Source of the DNA: Arthrobacter sp. B3I4
GTDB taxonomy: Bacteria > Actinomycetota > Actinomycetes > Actinomycetales > Micrococcaceae
NCBI RefSeq assembly: GCF_030816855.1
Contig: NZ_JAUSYK010000001.1
Location: 2,108,001 to 2,172,000 of the forward strand
Direction: 5' to 3'
DNA length: 64,000 bases
Shown here: piece after piece, positions 44,001 to 52,695 of the stretch
Layout: every line of letters begins with the position of its first letter
How positions within the stretch are numbered: the stretch's first letter is position 1
Translations under genes and position numbers: made by a program
The notes under the pieces: generated by a model
The model's input: the letters and a program-made list of their open reading frames with translations, nothing else
What the model was told of the DNA's origin: nothing
Database searches by the model: none

Positions 44001-44357
44001 ATGAGAGCCAAAGACGCGCTGGGCCGGCGCGGTGAGGACCTTGCCGCCGGCTACCTCGAGGCGCTGGGGATGCGGGTCGTAGACCGCAACTGGCGTTGCC
44101 CCGACGGCGAGATCGACATCGTTGCGCTCGACGGCGACGCCCTGGTCATCGCCGAGGTCAAGACCCGGAAATCCCTGGCGTACGGGCACCCTTTCGAAGC
44201 CGTCGGGCCGGACAAACTCGCCCGCCTGCACCGGCTGGCCTCCGCATGGTGCCGGGACCATGAGCTGCGAATGCCGCTGCGCCGCGTGGACGTCATTGCC
44301 GTACTCGACGACGGCACCGGCGGTCCGGCCATTGAACACCTCAAAGGGGTGGGCTAG
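44001..44357 (+). CDS. yraN: UPF0102 protein YraN
   Basis: A 118-residue protein with an endonuclease-like fold: GRRGEDLAAGYLE, then GEIDIVALDGDALVIAEVKTR, which contains the D...ExK nuclease-type residues. It is commonly encoded next to rnhB and comM. The biological role is not settled. ATG 44001 is 92 bp after DUF2469, and its stop abuts the comM start. Confidence 0.93.
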   Translation: MRAKDALGRRGEDLAAGYLEALGMRVVDRNWRCPDGEIDIVALDGDALVIAEVKTRKSLAYGHPFEAVGPDKLARLHRLASAWCRDHELRMPLRRVDVIAVLDDGTGGPAIEHLKGVG

Positions 44358-45905
44358 ATGGCGCTGGGCCGTACCTACTCCGTGGCGCTGGTCGGGCTGA
44401 ACGGCTACATCGTGGAGGTCGAGGCCGACATCGGCCAGACCCTTCCGGCTTTCGTGATCCTTGGCCTGCCGGACGCCTCACTCAACGAGGCGAAGGAACG
44501 GATCCGCTCCGCGGCGCAGAACTCAGGCATCCCGCTCAGCCGCCGGAAAATCACCGCCAACCTGATCCCGGCGTCGCTGCCCAAACGCGGCTCCGGGTTT
44601 GACCTGTCCATCGCGATGGCGGTGCTGCTGGCCGCCAACGATGTCCGCCCCACCGGGCGGCACGTATTCATCTCGGAACTGGGCCTGGACGGGAGGTTGC
44701 GACCCGTGCGCGGGATCCTCCCGGCCGTTCTGGCCGCGGTCCAGGCCGGCTACCCGGACGTGGTCGTGGCGCACGCCAACGCCGCCGAAGCGGAGCTGGT
44801 GCCGGGCGCCCGGGTCCGCGGCTACCGGACCCTGGCCCGGCTGGCGTTCGACTTCGGTGCCGACCCGCAGGACCTGGCCCTGGACTTTGAACCAGTGGAC
44901 GAAGAACCGGGGGAGGCTGGGGGGAGCCCCCCGCCCGGCGTGGCCCCGGATATGTGCGACGTTTCCGGCCAGAGCGAGGGCCGCCGGGCGCTGGAAGTCG
45001 CGGCGGCAGGAGCCCACCACGTGCTGCTGACCGGGCCGCCCGGGGCCGGCAAGACCATGCTGGCCGAGCGCCTCCCCGGCCTGCTCCCGGACCTTGGCGA
45101 TAGGGAAGCGATGGAAGTGACGGCCATCCATTCGCTGAGTTCGCTCACCGCCGCCACCGTCACCCTGCTGCGCCGGCCGCCCTACGAGAACCCGCACCAC
45201 ACTGCCACCGCCGCCGCCATCATCGGCGGCGGATCCGGCCTGCCGCGGCCTGGGGCTGCCTCCCGGGCCCACCGCGGTGTGCTGTTTCTGGACGAAGCGC
45301 CGGAATACGAGCGGCGGGTCCTCGATGCCCTCCGCCAGCCGCTGGAAAGCGGCGAACTGGTCATCCACCGCTCGGCAGGCACAGCAGCCTACCCCGCCCG
45401 GTTCCAGCTGGTCCTCGCAGCCAATCCCTGTCCCTGCGGCAAAGCCTCCGGCAAAGGCGTGGACTGCACCTGCACGCCCATGATGCGCCGCCGCTACCTG
45501 GCCCGGCTGTCCGGCCCGCTGCTGGACCGCGTCGACATTCAGCTGGAAGTCGAACGCGTCGCCCTGGCCGACTTCGGCCAGCCGCAAGCCGAAGAAGGGA
45601 CAGCTGACATCGCCGCCCGCGTCCGGAAGGCCAGGCAGCGACAGCTGGACCGGCTGGGGCCTCTCGGCCTGGAAACCAACTCCCAGGTGCCCGGACGGGT
45701 GCTCCGCGGACCACTCCGGCTCGCAAGGCCGACCACACAGATACTCGACCGCGCGCTGGAACGCGGCGTCCTGACAGCCCGGGGCTATGACCGCGTCCTG
45801 CGCCTGGCCTGGACCCTGGCAGACCTCGGCAACCGTCAGTTCCCCGGCGCCGACGACGTCGGTCAGGCGCTCGGCCTCCGGCAGGCCGCGGCGGCGGCTC
45901 GCTGA
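44358..45905 (+). CDS. comM: Mg chelatase-like AAA ATPase ComM (YifB family)
   Basis: A 515-residue protein with an N-terminal Lon-protease-like fold (about 20-165), an AAA+ domain with Walker A GPPGAGKT (near residue 226) and Walker B VLFLDEAPE, and a C-terminal Mg-chelatase domain with LSGPLLDRVDI. In naturally competent bacteria ComM is a hexameric helicase that promotes branch migration. It lies beside dprA, another recombination gene, consistent with a DNA uptake or processing role. Cysteines in NPCPCGKASGKGVDCTC may bind zinc. Confidence 0.93.
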   Translation: MALGRTYSVALVGLNGYIVEVEADIGQTLPAFVILGLPDASLNEAKERIRSAAQNSGIPLSRRKITANLIPASLPKRGSGFDLSIAMAVLLAANDVRPTGRHVFISELGLDGRLRPVRGILPAVLAAVQAGYPDVVVAHANAAEAELVPGARVRGYRTLARLAFDFGADPQDLALDFEPVDEEPGEAGGSPPPGVAPDMCDVSGQSEGRRALEVAAAGAHHVLLTGPPGAGKTMLAERLPGLLPDLGDREAMEVTAIHSLSSLTAATVTLLRRPPYENPHHTATAAAIIGGGSGLPRPGAASRAHRGVLFLDEAPEYERRVLDALRQPLESGELVIHRSAGTAAYPARFQLVLAANPCPCGKASGKGVDCTCTPMMRRRYLARLSGPLLDRVDIQLEVERVALADFGQPQAEEGTADIAARVRKARQRQLDRLGPLGLETNSQVPGRVLRGPLRLARPTTQILDRALERGVLTARGYDRVLRLAWTLADLGNRQFPGADDVGQALGLRQAAAAAR

Positions 45906-45963
45906 CGCCGGGACCTGTGACAACAGCCAGGACGGAACCGCAACATGAAGAGAGAGCAGCGTC

Positions 45964-47151
45964 ATGACCGAAAACGAGAGGACAGCCCGGGCCGCACTGT
46001 CCCGGCTTTGGGAGCCCCAGGACGCGGCTGGCCTGGCACTGGTCCAGATTGCCGGCGCGGAGGATGCGTTGAGGATCGCCACCGGGCAGCTGGCAGCCGG
46101 TCCTGGGCTGGAGCAGGAGCTCACGCAGGTCCTGGCGGAGAATGGTGCGGGGGCCGGGTGGACCGGCCTCGGCATGGCACTGAAGCGCTGGGCACCGCGG
46201 ATTCCCGACTTGGCGCCCGCCCGTGACCTCGCGACTCTGCAGCGCCTCGGCGGCCGCCTGCTCATCCCGACGGACGAGCTGTGGCCGGCCCAGCTCGCCG
46301 ACCTGGGGCTGCAGGAGCCGATCTGCCTCTGGTGGCGGGGGGTGGAACAGGGACTGCCGGAGGTAAACACGACCGTCGCTCTCGTGGGTTCCCGGGACAG
46401 CACATCCTACGGCTCCGCGGTCACCGGCGACCTGGCTTACGCCCTGGTCCAGCGCGGTTTCACCATCGTCTCCGGTGGCGCCTACGGGATCGACGCCCAC
46501 GCCCATCGGGCCGCGTTGGCCGGTGCAGTCAGCGGCCTGCCGACCATCGCCGTCATGGCCGGGGGAGTGGACCGCTTCTACCCGGCCGGTAACGAGGACC
46601 TGCTCCGGGCGGTCGCCGCCCAGGGCGCCGTACTGGCCGAGGTCCCGCCCGGATCGGCGCCGACGCGGTACCGGTTCCTGCAACGGAACAGAATCATTGC
46701 GGCGCTGGCCGCTGTCACCGTCGTGGTGGAGGCCAGGTGGAGATCCGGCGCGCTCAACACTGCCCATCACGCTGAAACCCTTGGCCGGGCAGTCGGAGCG
46801 GTTCCCGGATCGATCCACAGTGCCAATTCCGCCGGCTGCCACAGACTGCTGCGCGAAGGCGGCGCCGTTTGCGTCACGGACGCCGGTGAAATCGCCGAAC
46901 TTGCCTCACCGAGTGGTGACTCGATGCCGGAGGACAAGCCCGCCCGCGCCGAGGCCCACGACGGGCTGACCCTGGAAGATCTGATCCTGCTGGATGCCCT
47001 GCCGCTGCGGACCACTAGCACTGTTGAGAAGCTGGCAACGGTTGCCGGCCTGAGCCCGGAGTCGGTGCGGGCCGGCCTGGGGCGGCTGGGGTTGCTGGGC
47101 CTGGCCGAGTCCCAGCGCGGGGGTTGGAAGCGTGCGGCGAAGGCCGGGTGA
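45964..47151 (+). CDS. dprA: DNA-processing protein DprA
   Basis: DprA loads RecA on incoming single-stranded DNA in transformation. The 395-residue protein has the Rossmann core with ALVGSRDSTSYG, VSGGAYGIDAHAHRAA, and the FLQRNRIIAAL motif typical of DprA/Smf. A C-terminal winged-helix (about 320-390) follows. ATG 45964 lies 58 bp after comM. A 29-bp tandem repeat begins just after the stop codon, before xerC. Confidence 0.93.
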   Translation: MTENERTARAALSRLWEPQDAAGLALVQIAGAEDALRIATGQLAAGPGLEQELTQVLAENGAGAGWTGLGMALKRWAPRIPDLAPARDLATLQRLGGRLLIPTDELWPAQLADLGLQEPICLWWRGVEQGLPEVNTTVALVGSRDSTSYGSAVTGDLAYALVQRGFTIVSGGAYGIDAHAHRAALAGAVSGLPTIAVMAGGVDRFYPAGNEDLLRAVAAQGAVLAEVPPGSAPTRYRFLQRNRIIAALAAVTVVVEARWRSGALNTAHHAETLGRAVGAVPGSIHSANSAGCHRLLREGGAVCVTDAGEIAELASPSGDSMPEDKPARAEAHDGLTLEDLILLDALPLRTTSTVEKLATVAGLSPESVRAGLGRLGLLGLAESQRGGWKRAAKAG

Positions 47152-47155
47152 GGAC

Positions 47156-47258
47156 CCGCCAAGCTGCCCCGGAACCTGGGCGCGCCGCCAAGCTGCCCCG
47201 GAACCACGGCGCGCCGCCAGACTGCCCCGGAACCGCGGCGCGCCGCCAGGCTGCCCGG
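47156..47258. repeat. 29-bp tandem repeat, about 3.5 copies
   Basis: Three full units start at 47156, 47185 and 47214, and a partial fourth at 47243. Each unit begins CCGCCA and contains CTGCCCCGGAACC. Units differ by a few bases. The unit length is not a multiple of three, and the block fills most of the dprA-xerC gap. Confidence 0.9.
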
Positions 47259-47289
47259 GCCAGTGCCCAATTGCTGGGAGAGTTGGAGG

Positions 47290-48216
47290 GTGCCAACACA
47301 ACAACTGCCCGGAGCGCTCGCCGAAGCCGCACACGGGTTCGGCCGGTACCTCGAGGCGGAACGGGGCCGTTCTGGCCACACCGTGCGCGCCTATCTGGCG
47401 GACGTGGGAAGCCTGCTGGCGCATGCGGCGTCGGAGGGCGCTGGGGAGCTGGCCGACCTTGAGCTCGGCACTCTCCGCCGCTGGCTTGGCGCCCAGAGCG
47501 AAGCGGGAATGTCCCGTGCGACCCTGGCCCGGCGTGCCGCCACCGCACGGGCCTTCACCGCCTGGGCGGTCCGAGAGGAACTCATTACGGCTGATCCCGC
47601 CCTGCGGCTGAAAGCTCCTAAGCGGGAGAAGTCACTGCCCGGGGTGCTGCAGCAGGGGCAAGTCCAGCGGCTTGTCGCCGGGGCGGAGTCCGCGGCGGCG
47701 GGGGGTGAGCCGCTGGCCCTGCGGAACCGGGCCATGCTGGAGCTGCTCTACGCGACCGGAGTCCGCGTCGGGGAACTGGCCGGCCTGGACGTCGACGACC
47801 TCGACCCGGACCGCCGGACCCTCCGGGTCATCGGCAAGGGCGACAAGGAACGGACAGTGCCGTACGGCCTTCCGGCAGCGCTCGCCGTCGACGACTGGCT
47901 GCGCCGCGGGCGACCCGCCCTGGCCGCCGACGGCTCCGGCCCGGCCCTCTTCCTGGGCGTCCGCGGCAGGCGCGTGGACCAGCGGCAGGTCCGCAGCGTC
48001 GTTAAAGGATTGCTGGACGGGCTGGGAGACACCGCAGCGACAGGCCCGCACGCGCTCCGGCACTCGGCGGCAACCCACCTGCTCGACGGCGGGGCGGACC
48101 TGCGCGCCGTGCAGGAAATCCTCGGCCACAGCAGCCTGGCGACCACCCAGATCTACACCCACGTCTCCGTCGACCGGCTCCGCAAGAGCTATCAGCAGGC
48201 TCACCCGCGTGCCTAA
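47290..48216 (+). CDS. xerC: Tyrosine recombinase XerC
   Basis: XerC resolves chromosome dimers at dif with XerD. The 308-residue protein has an N-terminal SAM-like core-binding domain (about 5-95) and a catalytic domain with R159, K183, H254, R257, H280 and the nucleophile Y289 (IYTHVS), a complete set. The start is GTG 47290, since GGGAGAG lies 7 bp upstream. Nothing suggests an integrase of a mobile element. Its place after dprA is normal in actinobacteria. Confidence 0.93.
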   Translation: MPTQQLPGALAEAAHGFGRYLEAERGRSGHTVRAYLADVGSLLAHAASEGAGELADLELGTLRRWLGAQSEAGMSRATLARRAATARAFTAWAVREELITADPALRLKAPKREKSLPGVLQQGQVQRLVAGAESAAAGGEPLALRNRAMLELLYATGVRVGELAGLDVDDLDPDRRTLRVIGKGDKERTVPYGLPAALAVDDWLRRGRPALAADGSGPALFLGVRGRRVDQRQVRSVVKGLLDGLGDTAATGPHALRHSAATHLLDGGADLRAVQEILGHSSLATTQIYTHVSVDRLRKSYQQAHPRA

Positions 48217-48495
48217 ATCACCGGGACGCGACTCGCCGGGAACGACGCGCCGAATTGCACTGGCGTAATTAGATCGCGTACGGCAGAATGGGACTCACGC
48301 CCGGAAACTTTCAAGTGGTGCTTGAAGCTCGTGAGCAAGTAGCACCTGAGGTCCGGACGTATTTTTGCACCAGACAGTCTTGAAGAAACTGAATAGTCTG
48401 GCAGGGCCGACCGCCCTGCACGCGGTTCCGCGCAACAGGCAGACATCCAGGCGGAGGTCGTTGGGGAAGACGTACCTATAGCTATGGAGGATGGA

Positions 48496-48999
48496 ATGTC
48501 TGTTGCACTAACCCGTGGTGTCCTGTTCGTTCACTCGGCCCCGACCGCCCTGTGCCCCCACGTTGAGTGGGCCATTGGGTCTGTCGTGGACAAGCGGACG
48601 GACCTTGAGTGGACTCCCCAGCCTGCCGCGCCCGGAATGTTCCGGGCCGAGCTGTCGTGGACCGGAACGCCGGGCACGGGGGCTCAACTGGCGTCCTCAC
48701 TGCGCGGCTGGGCGCACTTGCGCTACGAGGTCACCGAGGAGCCAAGCCAGGGTGTCGACGGCGGCCGCTGGTCGCACACGCCCGAGCTCGGGATCTTCCA
48801 CGCCGTCACGGACGTGCACGGCAACATCATGGTGTCAGAGGACCGCATCCGGTACGCCTACGAATCCGGTGCCGGTGACCCCTCCGCTGTTTACCATGAG
48901 CTCTCCCTCGCACTCGGCGAGGCCTGGGACGAGGAACTCGAGCCTTTCCGGCACGCCGCCGAAGGCGCACCCGTCCGCTGGCTGCACCAGGTGGGCTAG
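48496..48999 (+). CDS. DUF3145 family protein
   Basis: A 167-residue member of the actinobacterial DUF3145 family, with no known function. It begins MSVALTRGVLFVHSAPTALC and contains GRWSHTPELGIFHAVTDVHGN. ATG 48496 is chosen because GGAGG ends 5 bp upstream. An ATG at 48484 precedes that site. The gene normally lies near the fab cluster in this phylum. Here a three-gene cassette bracketed by duplicated hairpins separates it from fabF. The 279-bp region upstream has a TTCAAG-n5-CTTGAA inverted repeat at 48310-48326, but no gene. Confidence 0.9.
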   Translation: MSVALTRGVLFVHSAPTALCPHVEWAIGSVVDKRTDLEWTPQPAAPGMFRAELSWTGTPGTGAQLASSLRGWAHLRYEVTEEPSQGVDGGRWSHTPELGIFHAVTDVHGNIMVSEDRIRYAYESGAGDPSAVYHELSLALGEAWDEELEPFRHAAEGAPVRWLHQVG

Positions 49000-49030
49000 T
49001 ACCGGTTCCGCCGCTCCACACTCCATAGCA

Positions 49031-49089
49031 AGCCAAAGAACAGATGGCGGCAGTGTCCTCGAAGGACATTGCCGCCATCTGTCGTTTCG
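49031..49089. terminator. Bidirectional hairpin terminator, copy 1 of a duplicated element
   Basis: A 20-bp stem (49040-49059 with 49063-49082) with one G-U pair and a CGA loop, between the convergent DUF3145 and Lrp genes. T-rich tails occur on both sides (TTT rightward, and TTCTTT on the minus strand). The 59-bp unit is 54/59 identical to 52612-52670. Confidence 0.85.
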
Positions 49090-49102
49090 GCGCGGCGGCA
49101 CC

Positions 49103-50149
49103 CTACCAGGGTGAGATGGGAACGGTTCCCGTCCGCCGGCCCTCGTCGTCGCACAAATGGCCCATACGCTTAGGCGTGTTCAGCGCCACCATCCTGTGCA
49201 CCACAGTCAGCGAGGGAAAGTGCCCGCTTGTCCTGGCCTCAAGACGCTGCAGCTCGCCGAGATCACGGACCCAGAAGGTGGCATAAACGTTTGCCGTCCC
49301 GGTAACCGCGGCAAGGAAGCGGCATTCCGGCCACGCGGCGAGCACCCTGCAGATCCGGTCCACGTCCGCGGCCGGTGTCTGCGCCAACAGGGAGGCCTGA
49401 ATCGGCCATCCGGCCAGGGAATGGGCAAGTTCGCAGCGGAACGTCACGATGCCGGAGGAGATGAGCTTGTTCACCCTGCGGCGGACGGTGGCGGTACTGG
49501 CGTCGGTGAGGGAGGCAAGTTCGGCCCAGCTGAGGCGCCCGTCGTTCGCCAAGTGCCCGAGCAGAGAGCGGTCCAACCCGTCAAGGTGGTTGACGTAGTT
49601 TCCCTGCGTGCGCGACATGGTGCTCTTATTGAGCACATTCAGCTGGTCCTGGTCCAGGGATCGCAGTCTCCAGCGGCTGCCCTCCAGGTACAACGAGGTT
49701 GTCAGCAGGATTGATACAGAGATGACTCCGCGGACACCATGGACCTTCTCGGTAAGGAAACGGTCCAGGTCCCTGAGATCGAGGGTCAGTACGTCACAGT
49801 TGATGTCGTGGCCGCCGGTGGCGACCTCGATCGTTGCCACCTCCGGGCACTGCGCCAGCTGTTCCACCACGCTGGTGCGCTCAGCGGGCTCCGACCGAAT
49901 CATCACGTAAGAGATGCACCGGCTCCGGGCGAATTCCGGGCCGAAGGACGCCGTGACCCAGGCGAGTCCGGCTTTCGACAAGCGGTCCCAACGCCGCGCC
50001 AGGGTGGTGGCGGTGGTCCCCAACGGCCCGGCCAGGTCGACCCAGCTGGCCCGGGGCTGCAGCTGGAGCGCGTTGACGAGCGCCAGGTCAAGTTCCGCGA
50101 AAATGACCGGTTCCTGCACCAAGGACGGCGCAGCGTCTGTTTCTTTCAT
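49103..50149 (-). CDS. Lrp/AsnC family regulator with two DNA-binding modules
   Basis: A 348-residue protein about twice the usual Lrp length. Two HTH/ligand-domain modules can be read. The first has DLALVNALQLQPRASWVDLA and a degenerate sensor half. The second has LDRSLLGHLANDGRLSWAELA and RRRVNKLISSGIVTFRCEL, followed by a RAM-like domain. Actinobacteria have such tandem Lrp proteins, often beside amino-acid or peptide metabolism genes. ATG 50149 follows AGGG by six bases. ATG 50164 is an alternative. It is divergent from the M20 hydrolase and binding-protein genes, which it probably regulates. Confidence 0.82.
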   Translation of the reverse strand: MKETDAAPSLVQEPVIFAELDLALVNALQLQPRASWVDLAGPLGTTATTLARRWDRLSKAGLAWVTASFGPEFARSRCISYVMIRSEPAERTSVVEQLAQCPEVATIEVATGGHDINCDVLTLDLRDLDRFLTEKVHGVRGVISVSILLTTSLYLEGSRWRLRSLDQDQLNVLNKSTMSRTQGNYVNHLDGLDRSLLGHLANDGRLSWAELASLTDASTATVRRRVNKLISSGIVTFRCELAHSLAGWPIQASLLAQTPAADVDRICRVLAAWPECRFLAAVTGTANVYATFWVRDLGELQRLEARTSGHFPSLTVVHRMVALNTPKRMGHLCDDEGRRTGTVPISPW

Positions 50150-50321
50150 TTTTGGCCCTGGCATGCGCCAAGTATCACATATTTAACACAGCGCGCCGCT
50201 CGGCTCTGCCTTTGCGGGGACGGGCCGGGACAACAACGCTGCGCCGGACTCACCCCGTACCGGACCAGCAGTACACCGTGGACCCTCCGGGGAAAGCTCA
50301 ACACTGAAAGCATGGATAACC

Positions 50322-51551
50322 TTGACCGTCTCTGACACCCGACCCACAACGCCCACTCAGGACCTGGCGTCCAGCATGGCCGGTGACCTCGCCGGCTTCC
50401 GGCGCGAACTGCACCGCATTCCCGAGCTCGGCAATCACCTTCCGCTTACCCAGGAACGGATCCTGGCCGAGCTGGAAGGTCTCGGGCTCGAAATCAGCAC
50501 CGGCAAGAAGCTGTCCTCGGTGACCGCGGTCCTACGGGGAGGAGCAGCGCCGGCCTCCGGCGTCAAGCCAGTCGTGTTGCTGCGAGCCGACATGGACGCG
50601 CTGCCGGTCGCAGAGGACAACGACCTGGCGTACAAGTCGACGCATGACGGCCTGATGCACGCCTGCGGACACGACATGCACGTCGCCGGACTGCTGGGAG
50701 CCGTGCGGATCCTGCACGCGCTCAAGGCGGAACTGGCCGGCGACGTCGTCTTTATGTTCCAGCCGGGCGAAGAAGGTCCAGGCGGTGCAGCGCCCATGAT
50801 CGAAGAAGGCGTCCTCACAGCAGCCGGGCGGCGGGCGGACGCCGCCTTTGGCCTGCACGTGTTCTCCGCCGCCGAGCCCAACGGTGTCTGGTTCGGGCGC
50901 TCCGGTCCGCAGATGGCCGCCGTCGATGACCTGCACGTGCGGTTCACGGGCTCGGGCGGGCACGGCTCACAGCCCCACTTCGCCAAAGACCCCATCCCTG
51001 CCCTCTGCGAGGCGGTCACGGCCCTCCAGACCATGGTGACCCGGGCCTTCGACGTGTTCGATCCCGTTGTGCTGACGGTCGGAAGGATCGCCGGCGGAAC
51101 GAGAGAGAACATCATCCCGGAAGACGCCGTGTTTGACGCCACCGTGCGCAGCTTCAGCGCAGAGTCGCGCATCAGGGAGAAGAGTGTGCGGCTGCTTGAA
51201 GGAATCGCCGCAGCCCACGGTTTGAAGGCCGACGTCGACTACCACGAGCTGTACCCTGTCACGGTGAACGCGGCCGCGGAGTACGAGCTGGCACGTCAGA
51301 CAATTGTGGACATGTTTGGTGAGGACCGTTACCGGGCGATGCCCAACCCGATGCCGGGCGCAGAGGACTTCTCCTTCGTGGCCAACGAGGTGCCCAGCGC
51401 CTTCCTGTTCCTGAGCGCGTGCGCCCACGACGACCCGGCCGACGCCGGCTCCAACCACTCACCCCACGCCCTCTTTGACGATGCGGTGCTTCCTGACGCG
51501 GCCTCGTGGCTCGCCGAAGTGGCTATCCGCCGGATCAGCCAGGGAGCCTGA
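50322..51551 (+). CDS. M20D family amidohydrolase/peptidase
   Basis: A 409-residue zinc amidohydrolase similar to hippurate or N-acyl-amino-acid hydrolases. Metal ligands appear in HACGHDMH, FMFQPGEEGPGG, LHVFS and SNHSPHALFD. A lid/dimerisation domain occupies about residues 195-305 (FTGSGGHGSQPH). The TTG at 50322 gives the longest conserved product. ATG 50376, just before the FRRELHRIPELG motif, is an alternative. A short reading frame (ATG 50312 to 50335) overlaps the TTG start. The gene lies upstream of an amino-acid-type binding protein, suggesting use of imported N-acylated or peptide substrates. Confidence 0.85.
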   Translation: MTVSDTRPTTPTQDLASSMAGDLAGFRRELHRIPELGNHLPLTQERILAELEGLGLEISTGKKLSSVTAVLRGGAAPASGVKPVVLLRADMDALPVAEDNDLAYKSTHDGLMHACGHDMHVAGLLGAVRILHALKAELAGDVVFMFQPGEEGPGGAAPMIEEGVLTAAGRRADAAFGLHVFSAAEPNGVWFGRSGPQMAAVDDLHVRFTGSGGHGSQPHFAKDPIPALCEAVTALQTMVTRAFDVFDPVVLTVGRIAGGTRENIIPEDAVFDATVRSFSAESRIREKSVRLLEGIAAAHGLKADVDYHELYPVTVNAAAEYELARQTIVDMFGEDRYRAMPNPMPGAEDFSFVANEVPSAFLFLSACAHDDPADAGSNHSPHALFDDAVLPDAASWLAEVAIRRISQGA

Positions 51552-51666
51552 CCGTAACGGGTGCTGACTCAACCGGTTCGAGCTGCCCGACCACCTGATT
51601 AGTCCAGGAACCGCGTCCGATCGTCCGCTGTTTCCGGTATTTTCCCGAAATGAAGGTTGCCAAGAA

Positions 51667-52599
51667 ATGAATGCAAAGCAGTTGAAAAGCGTAAAGGCCA
51701 CGGCCATCGTTGCCGCGGGATTGATCGCGCTGACCGGGTGCACGTCGGCTTCCGAGTCAAACGGTGCCAGCCAGCCGTCCGGCGGGGCGAGCTTCGATCC
51801 GGCGAGCGTCGCCAAGGACGACACGCTGGCGGCACTGGTGCCGGAGGCAATCAGGACCAAGGGCACCCTGGTCGTGGGCTCGGACACCACGTACGCCCCG
51901 GCGGAGTTTCTCGCGGCCTCCGACGGCCAAACCCCGGTGGGCTACGACGTCGACATCGCCAAAGCCCTCGGAGCGACCCTCGGCCTGAAAGTGGATGTGA
52001 AAACGGCCGGGTTCGACGGCATTCTTCCTGCCCTCGGCCCCAAGTACGACCTCGGTGTCTCGTCCTTCTTCATCACCAAGGAACGCAGCAAGGCAGCCAA
52101 CTTCGTCAGCTATTTCCAGGCGGGCTCACAGTGGGCAGTCCAGAAGGGCAACCCGAAGAACGTCAACCTGGATGATCTGTGCGGCAAGTCCGTAGGTGTC
52201 CAGACCGGCACGTTCCAGGAGGACCCGGACATCTCTGGCCGGAACGCCAAGTGCGTGGCGGACGGAAAGCCGGCCATCAACGTCGTTTCACAAAAGAACC
52301 AGACTGACGTCACCACCCGTCTGGTGGCCGGAGGCCTCGATGCCATGGCGGCTGGGTCCATCACCGTCGGCTACGCAATCGCCCAGTCCAACGGCACATT
52401 GCAGACTCTGGGCGACGTCTATGGAGCGTCGCCGGTGGGCATCGCAGTAGCCAAGAACAACCTTCCCTTGGCGGACGCGGTCTCGCAGGCCATGAATAAA
52501 CTCATCAAGGACGGCTCGTACAAGAAGATCCTGGATGCCTGGGGTACCGGCACCGGTTCCATCGCCAAGGCGGAGGTCAACCCGGTAGTCAACAAGTAA
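51667..52599 (+). CDS. Amino-acid-type ABC transporter substrate-binding lipoprotein
   Basis: A 310-residue secreted lipoprotein with lipobox ALTGC near residue 25 and a family 3 solute-binding fold: GTLVVGSDTTYAPAEF and VGYDVDIAKALGATLG, both typical of polar amino acid binding proteins. No permease or ATPase genes are adjacent, so this is another orphan receptor. It is probably co-transcribed with the M20 hydrolase 115 bp upstream and is followed by the second copy of the duplicated hairpin. The ligand is unknown. An N-acyl or modified amino acid is possible from context. Confidence 0.84.
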   Translation: MNAKQLKSVKATAIVAAGLIALTGCTSASESNGASQPSGGASFDPASVAKDDTLAALVPEAIRTKGTLVVGSDTTYAPAEFLAASDGQTPVGYDVDIAKALGATLGLKVDVKTAGFDGILPALGPKYDLGVSSFFITKERSKAANFVSYFQAGSQWAVQKGNPKNVNLDDLCGKSVGVQTGTFQEDPDISGRNAKCVADGKPAINVVSQKNQTDVTTRLVAGGLDAMAAGSITVGYAIAQSNGTLQTLGDVYGASPVGIAVAKNNLPLADAVSQAMNKLIKDGSYKKILDAWGTGTGSIAKAEVNPVVNK

Positions 52600-52611
52600 C
52601 GTCCGTGGCCT

Positions 52612-52670
52612 AGCCAAAGTACAGATGGCGGCAATGTTCTCGAAGAACATTGCCGCCATCTGTCATTTCG
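52612..52670. terminator. Bidirectional hairpin terminator, copy 2 of a duplicated element
   Basis: A perfect 20-bp stem (52621-52640 with 52644-52663) and a CGA loop between the convergent binding-protein and fabF genes. One difference from copy 1 is compensated on both arms (C-G in copy 1, T-A here), so the pairing is preserved. Confidence 0.87.
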
Positions 52671-52695
52671 CGCCGCCGGGTCGGCGCTGCTTTGG

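Noticed and set aside
44523..46403. A 626-codon minus-strand frame across comM and dprA
   Set aside because: It is antisense to two well-conserved recombination genes, without any domain of its own.
47290..48216. Tyrosine recombinase as a phage or island integrase
   Set aside because: Length, full catalytic set and the dprA-xerC neighbourhood fit the housekeeping XerC. No attachment site or phage genes were seen.
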